From assembly GCA_035762565.1 (NCBI GenBank), contig DASTOJ010000292.1, positions 1 to 9,643 of the forward strand: 9,643 nucleotides of DNA, read 5' to 3'. Shown in pieces: positions 1-7,700 of this stretch; the first letter of the stretch is position 1; each line of letters begins with the position of its first letter. The notes below the pieces were generated by a model. It saw only the letters and a program-made list of their open reading frames with translations. It was not told where the DNA came from and ran no database searches. The stretch is from AR5 sp035762565. Its GTDB lineage: Bacteria; Methylomirabilota; Methylomirabilia; Rokubacteriales; CSP1-6. Position numbers and translations under genes: made by a program.

Positions 1-520
1 CCAGGGCCGCCTCGTCCTCGGAAACCGCCACCACCGCGGTCGCCCGCCGTGCCAGCCCGGCCTCGAACCGGCGCAGGCGCCAGCTGCGCATCCGCCCTCG
101 CGCGCGGGCGAGCGCCGACGGCGCCAGCGCGGCGGCCCGCCGATAGCTCAGGTGATGGACACAGGCCTCGTCCGCGACCGCCGGCACGCCGGGGCGCTCG
201 CGGTGCAGCGCCGCCGCCGCCGCGCTGAACGTGCCCTGCAGGTGCACCGCGTCGGCGCGCCAGGCGCGGGCGGCTTCCCAGATCGCCGCCGTCGTCTCCG
301 GCGCGACGGCCACTGGCGCCAGGCCGCGGCGCGGCCGCGCCGGGTGAACGGCCACCGGCACGCCGAGGGCCCGCGCCGCGCCGTCCGCGTCGCCCGCCTC
401 CAGCGACAGCACGGTCACGTCGTGGCGCCCGCGGAGCGCGCTCACGATGCGCGCCACGCGGATGCGCGTGCCGGAGTCGGCCGGGTACGGCATGACGTGC
501 GTCGTCAACGCGATGCGCAC
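1..520 (-). CDS. GT4-like glycosyltransferase, N-terminal part (runs off window)
   Basis: The frame is open from a GTG at 518-520 to the window edge, giving 173 residues with no stop. The start reads VRIALTTHVMPYPADSGTRI, the usual first strand and glycine-containing loop of GT-B glycosyltransferases. Near residues 146-173 comes a stretch ending RRFEAGLARR and then AVVAVSEDEAAL, matching the pattern just before the interdomain region in GT4 sugar transferases, including those of exosortase-associated EPS loci. The nucleotide-sugar-binding C-terminal domain lies outside the window. I chose GTG 520 over the in-frame ATG at 493 because the latter would remove the first beta strand. A GGGGG run (531-535) lies 10 nt upstream as a possible ribosome-binding site. 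It would add a sugar to the lipid-linked EPS unit at the inner face of the membrane; donor and acceptor cannot be told. The upstream glycosyltransferase gene is separated by 271 bp filled by an inverted repeat. Confidence 0.82.
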   Translation of the reverse strand, partial: MRIALTTHVMPYPADSGTRIRVARIVSALRGRHDVTVLSLEAGDADGAARALGVPVAVHPARPRRGLAPVAVAPETTAAIWEAARAWRADAVHLQGTFSAAAAALHRERPGVPAVADEACVHHLSYRRAAALAPSALARARGRMRSWRLRRFEAGLARRATAVVAVSEDEAAL

Positions 521-527
521 GGGCGAG

Positions 528-585
528 TGACCCCCATGGAACGTGGTGACGCCGGGGGTCGGTTGCGCGGGGCCGCGGGCGCGCC
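528..585 (+). repeat. Left perfect arm of inverted repeat
   Basis: This 58-bp arm begins TGACCCCCATGGAACG and ends GCGGGCGCGCC, and it pairs base for base with 737-794. Read on the coding (minus) strand its outer end is GGGGGTCA, placing a G-run 10 nt before the GTG start of the downstream glycosyltransferase. Confidence 0.93.
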
Positions 586-736
586 ATCATGGCGAGCCGT
601 GGTCGCCGTTCGAGCGCAGGGCCCGGCGAGCGAGCCGCCGGCGATTCGACGTGGTCCGCGACCGAGCCCCCTCGGGGGGATGGGGGGCCGAGCGAGCCGG
701 GCCCGGAGCGAGTTACGGCGACAGGCGAGCCATGCC

Positions 737-794
737 GGCGCGCCCGCGGCCCCGCGCAACCGACCCCCGGCGTCACCACGTTCCATGGGGGTCA
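737..794 (-). repeat. Right perfect arm of inverted repeat
   Basis: This is the exact reverse complement of 528-585. Its outermost three bases (792-794) are the TGA stop codon of the upstream glycosyltransferase on the minus strand, so the element begins exactly at the end of that gene. Confidence 0.93.
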
Positions 795-1712
795 TCGGGT
801 CCGCTCCGAGGCCGTCTGCGTCCGGCGCCAGGTGCGCCAGCCGTCGAGGGCGCCGCGCGCCAGGGCGGCGTGGCGGCGGGCCAGGAAGATGGGGCCGGAG
901 GTGGCGAAGGCGCGGTTCAGCGCGTGCTCGCGATAGAGCCGCCCGAGGAAGCGCGCGCGATCGCCGCCGGCCAGGAGCTTGAGCGCGAAGTAGACGTTGT
1001 TGCGGAAGAACGCCCGGTACCAGGCGTGCGAGGCGTCGGTGCGCGCCAGCAGGTGCTCGTTGTCGCAGCCGCCCGCCGTGCCGTAGTGATGGACGACCCG
1101 CGCCTCGGGATCGTAGCGGATGCGAAGTCCCTCGCGGATGACCCGCAGGCTGAAGTCGGTCTCCCACCGGAACGCGTTGGCGGTGTACCGCTCGTCGAAG
1201 CCGCCCAGCCGCTGGACGACCGCGCGCCGGAACGACATGTTGGCGCCGGCCGCGGTGGGCACGTCCATCGCGTGCGGATGGTCGAAGTTCATCGCCAGGA
1301 AGCCGAGCGGGCCGGAGGCGGCCGGCCGGGGCAGGTCGGCGCGCCGCCCGGCGTGCACGATGCGCCCGACGACGCCGGCGATCCCCGGGTCGTCGTAGTG
1401 CCGCGCGTGGCGCGCCAGCAGCTCGCGGTCGCCGATCTCGACGTCGTCGTCGAGAAAGAGCAGCAGCGGGGCCGCGGCCAGCCTGGTGCCGGCATTCGCC
1501 GCGGCGGTCACGCTCGGGCGCGTCAGCCGCACGTGACGCGCGTGGGGCGGCAGCGCCCGCAGCGCGGCCCACGTCTCCGGCTCGTGCTCGGGACTCTGAT
1601 CCACGACCAACACCTCGAAGGCCGGGTGGCGCTGGGCGAGAACGTCGGCCAGGCACCGACGCAGCGGCGCCTCGCGCCGGTAGGTGGGGATGATCACCGA
1701 GACGGCGATCAT
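792..1712 (-). CDS. Family 2 glycosyltransferase
   Basis: The 306-residue protein is a GT-A fold glycosyltransferase of the GT2 type, transferring a sugar from a nucleotide sugar to the growing EPS repeat unit at the cytoplasmic membrane face. It opens with MIAVSVIIPTYRREAPLRRC, the classic first strand. VLVVDQSPEHEPE follows (34-46), then the metal-binding DDD in LLFLDDDVEIGD (83-95) and an acceptor-side GANMSFRR (156-163). RWETDFSLRV (182-191) contains the ED/ETD-type region holding the likely catalytic base. There are no membrane spans. The ATG at 1710-1712 overlaps the flippase stop in an ATGA arrangement, implying translational coupling. The open frame extends upstream of this ATG, but that part overlaps the flippase gene and is a shadow. 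The stop TGA is the first triplet of the 267-bp inverted repeat. The sugar specificity cannot be inferred. Confidence 0.92.
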   Translation of the reverse strand: MIAVSVIIPTYRREAPLRRCLADVLAQRHPAFEVLVVDQSPEHEPETWAALRALPPHARHVRLTRPSVTAAANAGTRLAAAPLLLFLDDDVEIGDRELLARHARHYDDPGIAGVVGRIVHAGRRADLPRPAASGPLGFLAMNFDHPHAMDVPTAAGANMSFRRAVVQRLGGFDERYTANAFRWETDFSLRVIREGLRIRYDPEARVVHHYGTAGGCDNEHLLARTDASHAWYRAFFRNNVYFALKLLAGGDRARFLGRLYREHALNRAFATSGPIFLARRHAALARGALDGWRTWRRTQTASERTR

Positions 1713-3280
1713 GACGTCGCCGGCACCGGGCCGCGGCAGAGGAAGCGGGCGAGCGCGAGGCAGCCGCCGCGGGCGGGCGCCGGCAGGCGATCGACGAGGA
1801 CGCGCACGCGGTCGAGATCCTCGGCGGACAGCGCGCGGAGCGCGCGCAGCGCCAGCGGGTACGCGCCGGCGCCGAGCAGGACGGCGGCGAGCAATCCGGC
1901 GGGCCCACCGACGGTGAGGACCGGCAGCGCGGCCACCGCGCCCATGACGACCGCCGCCGCGGTGCTGCGCGCGAGGGCGGCGACCGGGACGCGGGCCGCG
2001 GCGACGCGAAGCGCCGCCCGGATCGCGAGCACGCTGGCGAGGCTCTGGGCCAGGACGGCGGCCAGCGCGGCGCCGAGGGCGCCGGCCGCGGGAACCAGGA
2101 GCAGCGCCAGCGCCAGGTCGGCGGCGGCGGCGAGCAGCCCCTGGCGCAGCAGCCGGTTCTGCTGCTTGGTCGCATGGAGGACGGCCGGGCTGGCGCCGGC
2201 CGCGCACGTCACCAGGCCGCCGAGGGCCAGCGTGGCCAGCACGGGGGCGGCCGGACCGTAGGCCGGTCCGTACAGCAGCCCGATCACCGCGGGCGCGGTG
2301 ACCGCCAGCCCGACGGCGAGCGGCGCGGCGAGCAGCACGAGGTACCGCATCGCGGTCGTGTGCAACGCGCCCAGCTCGGCGACGCGGCCGCCGCCCACCA
2401 GCGCGGGGAAGCTCGGAAACAGCACGACGGAGAGCTGGGAGGGAATACGACCGGCCTGGGCGGCCACGCCGAAGGCGAGCGCGTAGAAGGCGACCTCCGC
2501 GGGCGGCGCCAGCACCTGGAGGAACGCCACCTCGGTGCGCTGCCAGACCACGGCATCGAGCACGACGAGCGCGCTGACGCTGCGGGCGTAGCGCAGGACG
2601 TCGGCGCGCGCCGCGCGATCGAGCGGCGCCGGGGCCGGCAGGGCGGCGCGCCGCCGGCCCTCGTTGCGTGCCAGCCAGGCCACGACGCCCAGCCCCAGCG
2701 TGTTCACCGCCGCGTGCGCCACGAGCAGGCCCGAGACACCCCCGTCGAGCGCGACGACGAAGACCAGCAGCGCGGCCTGCAGCGCCAGCATCGTCGCCCC
2801 CAGCACCGCCTGCCAGCGGAACACCTGCAGGCCCGAGAGGAAACCGGCGAAGCTCCCGTGCAGGACGAGCAGCGGCACGCTGAGCGCGGTGAGCGCGAGC
2901 GGCAGTCGCCACTCGCCGGGGGCGAACAGCCCGGCCGCGGCCACGGCCGCCGCCGCCGCCAGGGCGAGCAGCGCCTGCCAGCGCACGACCAGGGCGAGCA
3001 GCGCGCCGGCCGTCCGCGGCCGGTCGCTGCCCATGGCCTCGGCGGTGTAGCGGGTGAGGGTGGTCGGCAGGCCGAGACTCAGCACGACCGCCGTCAGTCC
3101 GGCCAGCCACACCAGGAACGCGTAACGGCCCATGGCGTCCGGCGCCAGGTAGCGCGCGGTCAGCGCGGAGATCAGCACGCCGAGCGCCGCCCGCGCCGCC
3201 CACCCGCCCGTCAGCACCGCGAGGTCGGCGCCGAGCCGGCGCGTACGGCTTTCGCCCGAGCGCAGGGCGCTGGCGGTCAC
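1709..3280 (-). CDS. Wzx-like polysaccharide flippase (MOP superfamily)
   Basis: The 523-residue, highly hydrophobic protein has about 12-14 predicted membrane spans. It fits the polysaccharide transporter/MurJ-like branch of the MOP superfamily, which flips undecaprenyl-linked repeat units from cytoplasm to periplasm. The N-terminal RYLAPDAMGRYAFLVWLAGL (43-62) matches the conserved first-loop pattern of this family (RYLGPxxxGxYA). Soluble segments are short and arginine-rich, as expected for cytoplasmic loops, and a short C-terminal tail follows the last span. Length is slightly above the common 400-500 residues. The start is GTG at 3278-3280; an in-frame TGA lies only eight codons upstream and no ATG intervenes. 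I see no strong Shine-Dalgarno before it. The 3' end overlaps the GT2 start by four bases (ATGA). Placement between polymerase and glycosyltransferase genes supports the role. Confidence 0.88.
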   Translation of the reverse strand: MTASALRSGESRTRRLGADLAVLTGGWAARAALGVLISALTARYLAPDAMGRYAFLVWLAGLTAVVLSLGLPTTLTRYTAEAMGSDRPRTAGALLALVVRWQALLALAAAAAVAAAGLFAPGEWRLPLALTALSVPLLVLHGSFAGFLSGLQVFRWQAVLGATMLALQAALLVFVVALDGGVSGLLVAHAAVNTLGLGVVAWLARNEGRRRAALPAPAPLDRAARADVLRYARSVSALVVLDAVVWQRTEVAFLQVLAPPAEVAFYALAFGVAAQAGRIPSQLSVVLFPSFPALVGGGRVAELGALHTTAMRYLVLLAAPLAVGLAVTAPAVIGLLYGPAYGPAAPVLATLALGGLVTCAAGASPAVLHATKQQNRLLRQGLLAAAADLALALLLVPAAGALGAALAAVLAQSLASVLAIRAALRVAAARVPVAALARSTAAAVVMGAVAALPVLTVGGPAGLLAAVLLGAGAYPLALRALRALSAEDLDRVRVLVDRLPAPARGGCLALARFLCRGPVPATS

Positions 3281-3336
3281 CGCGCGAGCAACCGACCCCG
3301 GTCACCCGGCATGAGACGGGGACACCGGTGCGCCGA
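3281..3336 (-). other. 56-bp intergenic gap with a possible relic of the repeat arm
   Basis: This gap between the polymerase-like gene and the flippase gene contains GGTGACCGGGGTCGGTTG on the minus strand (3289-3306). The inverted-repeat arm contains GGTGACGCCGGGGGTCGGTTG (757-777 on the minus strand, and 546-566 on the plus strand). The two are identical apart from three extra bases in the arm. An 8-bp palindrome, CACCGGTG, lies at 3323-3330. I see no promoter or terminator here. Confidence 0.4.
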
Positions 3337-4788
3337 TCACCGTGCGAACCGCACGGCCACCCGGGGCAGCCGGGCCGGCGTGACGGCCGGCGCGGCGCCC
3401 GGGGTCAGTTCCTCCCGCTCGAGCTGCGGCAGCATCAGCACGATGCCCGCAAAGAACCAGAACGGCTCCATGATCCGCACGATGATGAAGGTGTTGGAGC
3501 CGATGGCGTGCACGAGCAGGCTGATCGTGCCGGCCAGGAAGCCGAGGGCGAGCCCGCGGTCCTCGGGCTCCGTGAGGTGGCGGAACGCGTCGCCGGACGA
3601 GCGCAGGAGCGTCCACACCAGCCAGCCGAAGGCGGCGAGCCCGACGGCGCCGGTCTCCACGAGCACGCGCGCGTACTGCGCGTCCATGAAGCCGAAGCCC
3701 GTCACGCCGTAGCCGAGGATCGGCCGCTTCAGCCACCCCTCGATCGCCGTGCGGAAGCTGATCAGCCGGGCCGAGGTCGACGGATCGAAGGCGACCCTGC
3801 CCACCCGAACGGTGGCCTGGCCCTTCTCCGGCTCGAACGTGTACAGGACGCGCTTGCTCACCGCCGACGGCAGCGTGGCGGCGAGCAGCGGCGAGCAGAC
3901 GGCCAGCACCAGCACGAGCCCCACCATGAACCGCCGCTGCCGCGTGAACCAGGCCAGGACCAGGAGCGCCGGGACGACACCCAGGTACGAGGCGCGCGAC
4001 AGCGTGAAGACGAACGGCAAGCCCATGAGCCCGACCAGGCCCAGGGCGATCGCCCGCACCCGGATCCGGCGGGTCTCCAGCGCGACGCCGGCCGCGATCG
4101 CGATCATGAAGAGCAGGTAACCCCCGAAGGTGTTCGGCTCGCCGACCTCGCCCTCGAACGGCGCCGACACCCGCTCGCCGGAGGGGATCTGGCCGATGCC
4201 GACCAGGCTGACGATGGCGGCGGTGAGGAAGGCGGCGATCACCAGGCGCCGGGCGTGGTCGCGGTTGCGCACGTTGTTGACGACCATGTAGTAGACGACG
4301 AAGTACTCGACGTACTTCAGCACGTAGAAGAAGCCGCTGAAGCCGGACACACTGCCCCACAGATAGCCGATCAGCGTGGCCACGACGTTGGCGACGACGT
4401 AGACGAGGATCGGCCCGTTGAGCGGGGTCTTGGCGACGAGCCCGAGCTCCTTGTTGACCGCCGTCTTGGCCAGCCACGCCAGGCCGATGACGATGAGGAC
4501 GAAGTCCTCGCTGCGCACCATGATGGTGCGGCCCTCGGCGATCCCGCCGCCGCCCGCGGCGAACTCCGGCGACAGGAGCATGGAGAACGTGACGACGTAG
4601 AGGCCGAAGTCGGTGCGGATGAAGACGAGGCCGAACAGGGTGACCGCGGCCAGCGCGCCCAGGGCGTAGCCGAACGAGGCGCGCGCGAGGCCCTGGGACA
4701 GCGCGTACGCCGCCACCACCAGGACGCCGATCAGCAGCAGGTTGCCGAGCACCGGTGCCCCGGCGGGGCCCGTCGATCCCGCTCGCAT
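3337..4788 (-). CDS. O-antigen ligase / Wzy-like polymerase family membrane protein
   Basis: The 483-residue polytopic membrane protein belongs by pattern to the O-antigen ligase/Wzy_C family, whose members polymerise lipid-linked repeat units or ligate glycan in the periplasm. About 10-12 hydrophobic spans are visible, from LLLIGVLVVAAYAL (17-30) to WFFAGIVLMLPQL (444-456). Family signs are FTLSRASYLG (261-270), typical of the conserved SRxx segment, then a large extracytoplasmic loop (about 305-355). ILGYGVTGFGF (357-367) and QYARVLVETGAVGLAAF (371-387) follow, the usual GxGxG...E.G..G signature around the Wzy_C loop end. In an operon with a Wzz-type regulator and a flippase, polymerase is the more likely role than ligase. 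The ATG at 4786-4788 lies 8 bp after the kinase stop, with only a weak ribosome site (GCCCGGCCG). The C-terminal tail (460-483) is basic and proline-rich. Confidence 0.88.
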   Translation of the reverse strand: MRAGSTGPAGAPVLGNLLLIGVLVVAAYALSQGLARASFGYALGALAAVTLFGLVFIRTDFGLYVVTFSMLLSPEFAAGGGGIAEGRTIMVRSEDFVLIVIGLAWLAKTAVNKELGLVAKTPLNGPILVYVVANVVATLIGYLWGSVSGFSGFFYVLKYVEYFVVYYMVVNNVRNRDHARRLVIAAFLTAAIVSLVGIGQIPSGERVSAPFEGEVGEPNTFGGYLLFMIAIAAGVALETRRIRVRAIALGLVGLMGLPFVFTLSRASYLGVVPALLVLAWFTRQRRFMVGLVLVLAVCSPLLAATLPSAVSKRVLYTFEPEKGQATVRVGRVAFDPSTSARLISFRTAIEGWLKRPILGYGVTGFGFMDAQYARVLVETGAVGLAAFGWLVWTLLRSSGDAFRHLTEPEDRGLALGFLAGTISLLVHAIGSNTFIIVRIMEPFWFFAGIVLMLPQLEREELTPGAAPAVTPARLPRVAVRFAR

Positions 4789-4796
4789 CGGCCGGG

Positions 4797-7700
4797 CTAC
4801 CGGACCTGGATCACCTGGTAGGCGAGGCCGAGGCGCCCGAGCTCCTCGGCCTTCGCCGCCGCCTCCGGGAGTGAGGCGAAGTTACCGTGGCGGATCATGT
4901 ACGCGACGGCCTCCCCGGGCTGCGCAGCCACCCGCACCGGATGACCGAGGGCGCGCGCCCGCTCGGCGAGGTCCACGGCGCCGCGCAGCGGCAGCGGGTC
5001 GCCGAGCCTGATCACCGGCGGATCCGGCTGGACCACGGCCGGGTCGGTGAACCCCTGCTCGCGCAGGACGGCGACGACGCCCTGGGGATCGCGACCGGCG
5101 GGGACGCGCTCGAGCAGGACGGCGTACAGCCCGGCGCCCGTCTGGCTCTGGCGGAAGCGCGCGGTCTGGTAGCCGGCCTGGGTCAGCTGGCGCTCGACGC
5201 GCTCGGCGTCGGCGGTCGTGAGGAACGGCCCGAACTCGACCGCGAAGCGCCCGCTCGGCGCCGTCGGCGCCTTGGCCGGTGCAGGAGGCGCTGGCGTCGT
5301 GACGGACGCGACCGGGCGAGACGGCGTGGCGGCCGACGACGACGGGGAGGTGCCGGCGGGGGGGACCGCAGGCGGGGTCACCGCGGGGGGCGTAGACGCC
5401 GCAGGCGGTCGGGTCGGGGCCGCCGGAGCAGCGGGGCCGGCCGGCGCCGCAGGGCGCGAAGCGGGCGCCGCCGCCGGCCCGATCCCGAGCCGCTGCCGCA
5501 GCTGCGCCAGCGGCCGGCCGTCGGGGCCGAACACGCCCGCCTGCCAGGCGCCCACCGCCGCCAGCACGCCGAGCAGCCCTCCCAGCACGCCCAGCCCGAT
5601 CCACGGGTTCCGGTATCGCGCCCGCCCCGACGACCGCAGGCCGCGTGGGACGCCGGCGGGCGGCCTCGCCGCGCCTTCGGAGGGCGCGGCCCCGGCGGCG
5701 CTGGCCCGGGCGGGGCCGTGCGACCGTCCCACCCGCGAGCGCACGCGCTCCCAGGCACGCGCGAACGCGCCCCCTTCGCGCGGCGAGGGCGTCTCCTCGC
5801 CGTAGTAGTGCGTGTAGTAGTGCGTGTAGGTGTAGCCCGAGACCTCGGTCTGCACGTCGTTGAGCACGACCCCCCACACCTTGGCGCGGGTGGATTCCAG
5901 ATGGGCCTTGGCGCGCTTGAGGACGAGGCGGCCGACCTTGCCGGCCTGGTAGACGAGCAGCACGCCGTCGGCCTGGCCGGCCACGATCGCCGAGTCGGTC
6001 ACGGGCAGCACGGGCGGCGTGTCGATGAGGACGATGTCGTACTCGGCGGCCACCGCCCGCAGGAACTCCGCCAGGGCGCTCGTCGACAAGAGCTCCGACG
6101 GGTTGGCCGGGATCGGGCCGGCCTCGATGATGTGCAGGTTGTCGAGGCCCGGCGCGGCCATGATGTCTTCCATCTCGAACCGGCCCATCAGGATGTCGGC
6201 GACGGTGCGGATGCAGTCCCGCCACTGGGCGTTGCCGGTGAGGATGTCGCTCAGGCCCGGCTCGCGCTCGATGCCGAAGAATCGATGGATGCTGGGCCGG
6301 CGCATGTTGGCGCCGACCAGGAGCGTCTTCTGGCCGCTCTGGGCCATGGTGAGCGCGAGGTTGACGATCGTGGTCGTCTTGCCTTCCTGCAGGGTGGGGC
6401 TGGTGACGACCAGCACCTTGCCGCCGCGCTCCAGCCGCGCGAACTGGACGTTGGTCCGCAGCGTCCGATAGGCCTCGGCCACCGGCGACTTCGGATCGAA
6501 GTGCGTGATGAGCAGCGCGTGGCTCTGGAGCGCCTCGGGGTCCATCTCGGCCAGGGCGGGCCGGTGCTCGACGAGGCGCTGCATCGTCTCCCGGGGGTCG
6601 ATGTGCGGCACGATGCCGAGCACGGGGACCTCGAGGTAGGACTCGACGTCCTCGATGGTCCCGATGGACGTGTCGAGCGTCTCCTGGATGAACGCGAGCA
6701 CGACGCCCAGCACGAGGCCCAGCACGGCGCCGAGCAGCAGCATGTTGGCGCCCTCGCTGCCGATGGGCGCCGTCGGCTCGCTGGCCGGGCGGACGATGGT
6801 GACCTCTTCGACGCCCTCCGACTCCTTGATGAGCGCTTCCTGGTGCCGCGTCTTGAGCAGCGTGAGGAGGTCGTCGTTGACCTTGGCGTCGCGCTGCAGG
6901 CGCTGGAGATTCAGCTCGACGGCCGGCACCTCGCGGTTGCGCTGGAACAGCTCGCCCATCTGGCGGCCGAGGATCTCCTCCCGGTTGCGCAGGAGCGCGA
7001 TCTGGGCGGCGACCTCCCGCCGCATCTCGCGGCGCACCTCGCGCAGCCGGTCGTCGATCGCCTGCAGCCGGGGGTGACGCTCGGTCACCTCCAGGGCCAG
7101 GTTGTTGCGCTCCAGGATCAGGTCGGTCTGGGTGGCGACCAGCCGCTGGATGGCCGGGTTCTGGGTGTCGATGTACACGCGATCGGTGACGCTGGCGGGA
7201 TCGCTGCGCTCGAGGCGCGAGCCGACCTGCTCCAGCTCGATGCGCTGCTGCCGCGCCTTCTCGATGTCGCCCCGCACCTGGGTGAACAGCGACAGCAGCA
7301 TCGTGGACTCGGCGCCCGGGGAGATGATGCGGTTGGCGTCGCGGAACGCCCACACCTCCTCCTCGGCCCGGCGCACGCGGGCCTCGACGTCCCGGAGCTG
7401 CCCCTCGATGAACTTGCGGGCCTCGACGATGCGGGCGTTGCGGTTGTTGCGGCTGTAGTCGCGGTAGACCTCGGCCACGGTGTTGGCGAGGTCGCGCGCC
7501 TCCAGCGGGATGGTGGAGGTCGCGGTGATCTCGAGGATGCTGGTGCCGCCCACGCGGCTGGTCCGGAGCTTGGCGGAGAGGCTCTCGAGGGTGGCCGCGT
7601 AGGCGCGCGATTCGCGGAGCGCCTCGGTCCCGCTGACCTGGGGCAGCCGGCCCATCCGGCGGGCGACCTCCTCGAGGATCGGGGAGCTCTTGATGAGGGT

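Larger units (their letters stand above)
528..794. repeat. 267-bp long inverted repeat (palindromic intergenic element)
   Basis: The arms 528-585 and 737-794 are perfect reverse complements over 58 bp. After a 2-bp mismatch the pairing resumes with CATGGC (588-593 with 729-734), then GTCGCCGT (602-609 with 715-722) and GGGCCCGG (619-626 with 697-704), so the palindrome continues imperfectly to a centre near 650-680. The centre holds a CCCCC-TC-GGGGGG snapback (667-679) followed by a second G6 run. Each outer arm also contains its own GACCCCC/GGGGGTC pair (529-535 and 554-560 on the left). I see no transposase, no convincing target-site duplication, and no T-run that would make it an intrinsic terminator. 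It could be a MITE- or ERIC-like dispersed element, or a structured RNA element acting on the downstream gene. The repeat itself is read directly from the sequence; its role is unknown. Confidence 0.93.

Noticed and set aside
667..688. Possible G-quadruplex from the two G6 runs at the palindrome centre.
   Set aside because: Only two G-runs lie close together, and the first can pair with the adjacent C5 run. Four runs are not available within a short span.
528..794. The inverted repeat as an intrinsic transcription terminator.
   Set aside because: The stem is far longer than a typical terminator and no T-run follows it on either strand; the minus-strand exit reads GGGGGTCACTCGCCC. Genes of the same pathway continue directly downstream.
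505..795. A 96-codon minus-strand open frame starting MTPMERGDAGGRLRG, overlapping the GT2 stop as ATGA and covering the inverted repeat.
   Set aside because: It lies inside the palindrome, and a near-copy of its ends is read on the plus strand (VTPMERGDAGGRLRG near 528), as expected from the repeat symmetry. The composition is low-complexity and it runs into the GT4-like gene out of frame. If the repeat were conserved with coding-type substitutions this should be reopened.
1713..3305. N-terminal extension of the GT2 frame up to 3305, giving an 837-residue open frame.
   Set aside because: This part overlaps the well-supported flippase gene in another frame and is Arg/Gly/Ala-rich without domains. 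The GT2 fold begins exactly at the ATG at 1712.
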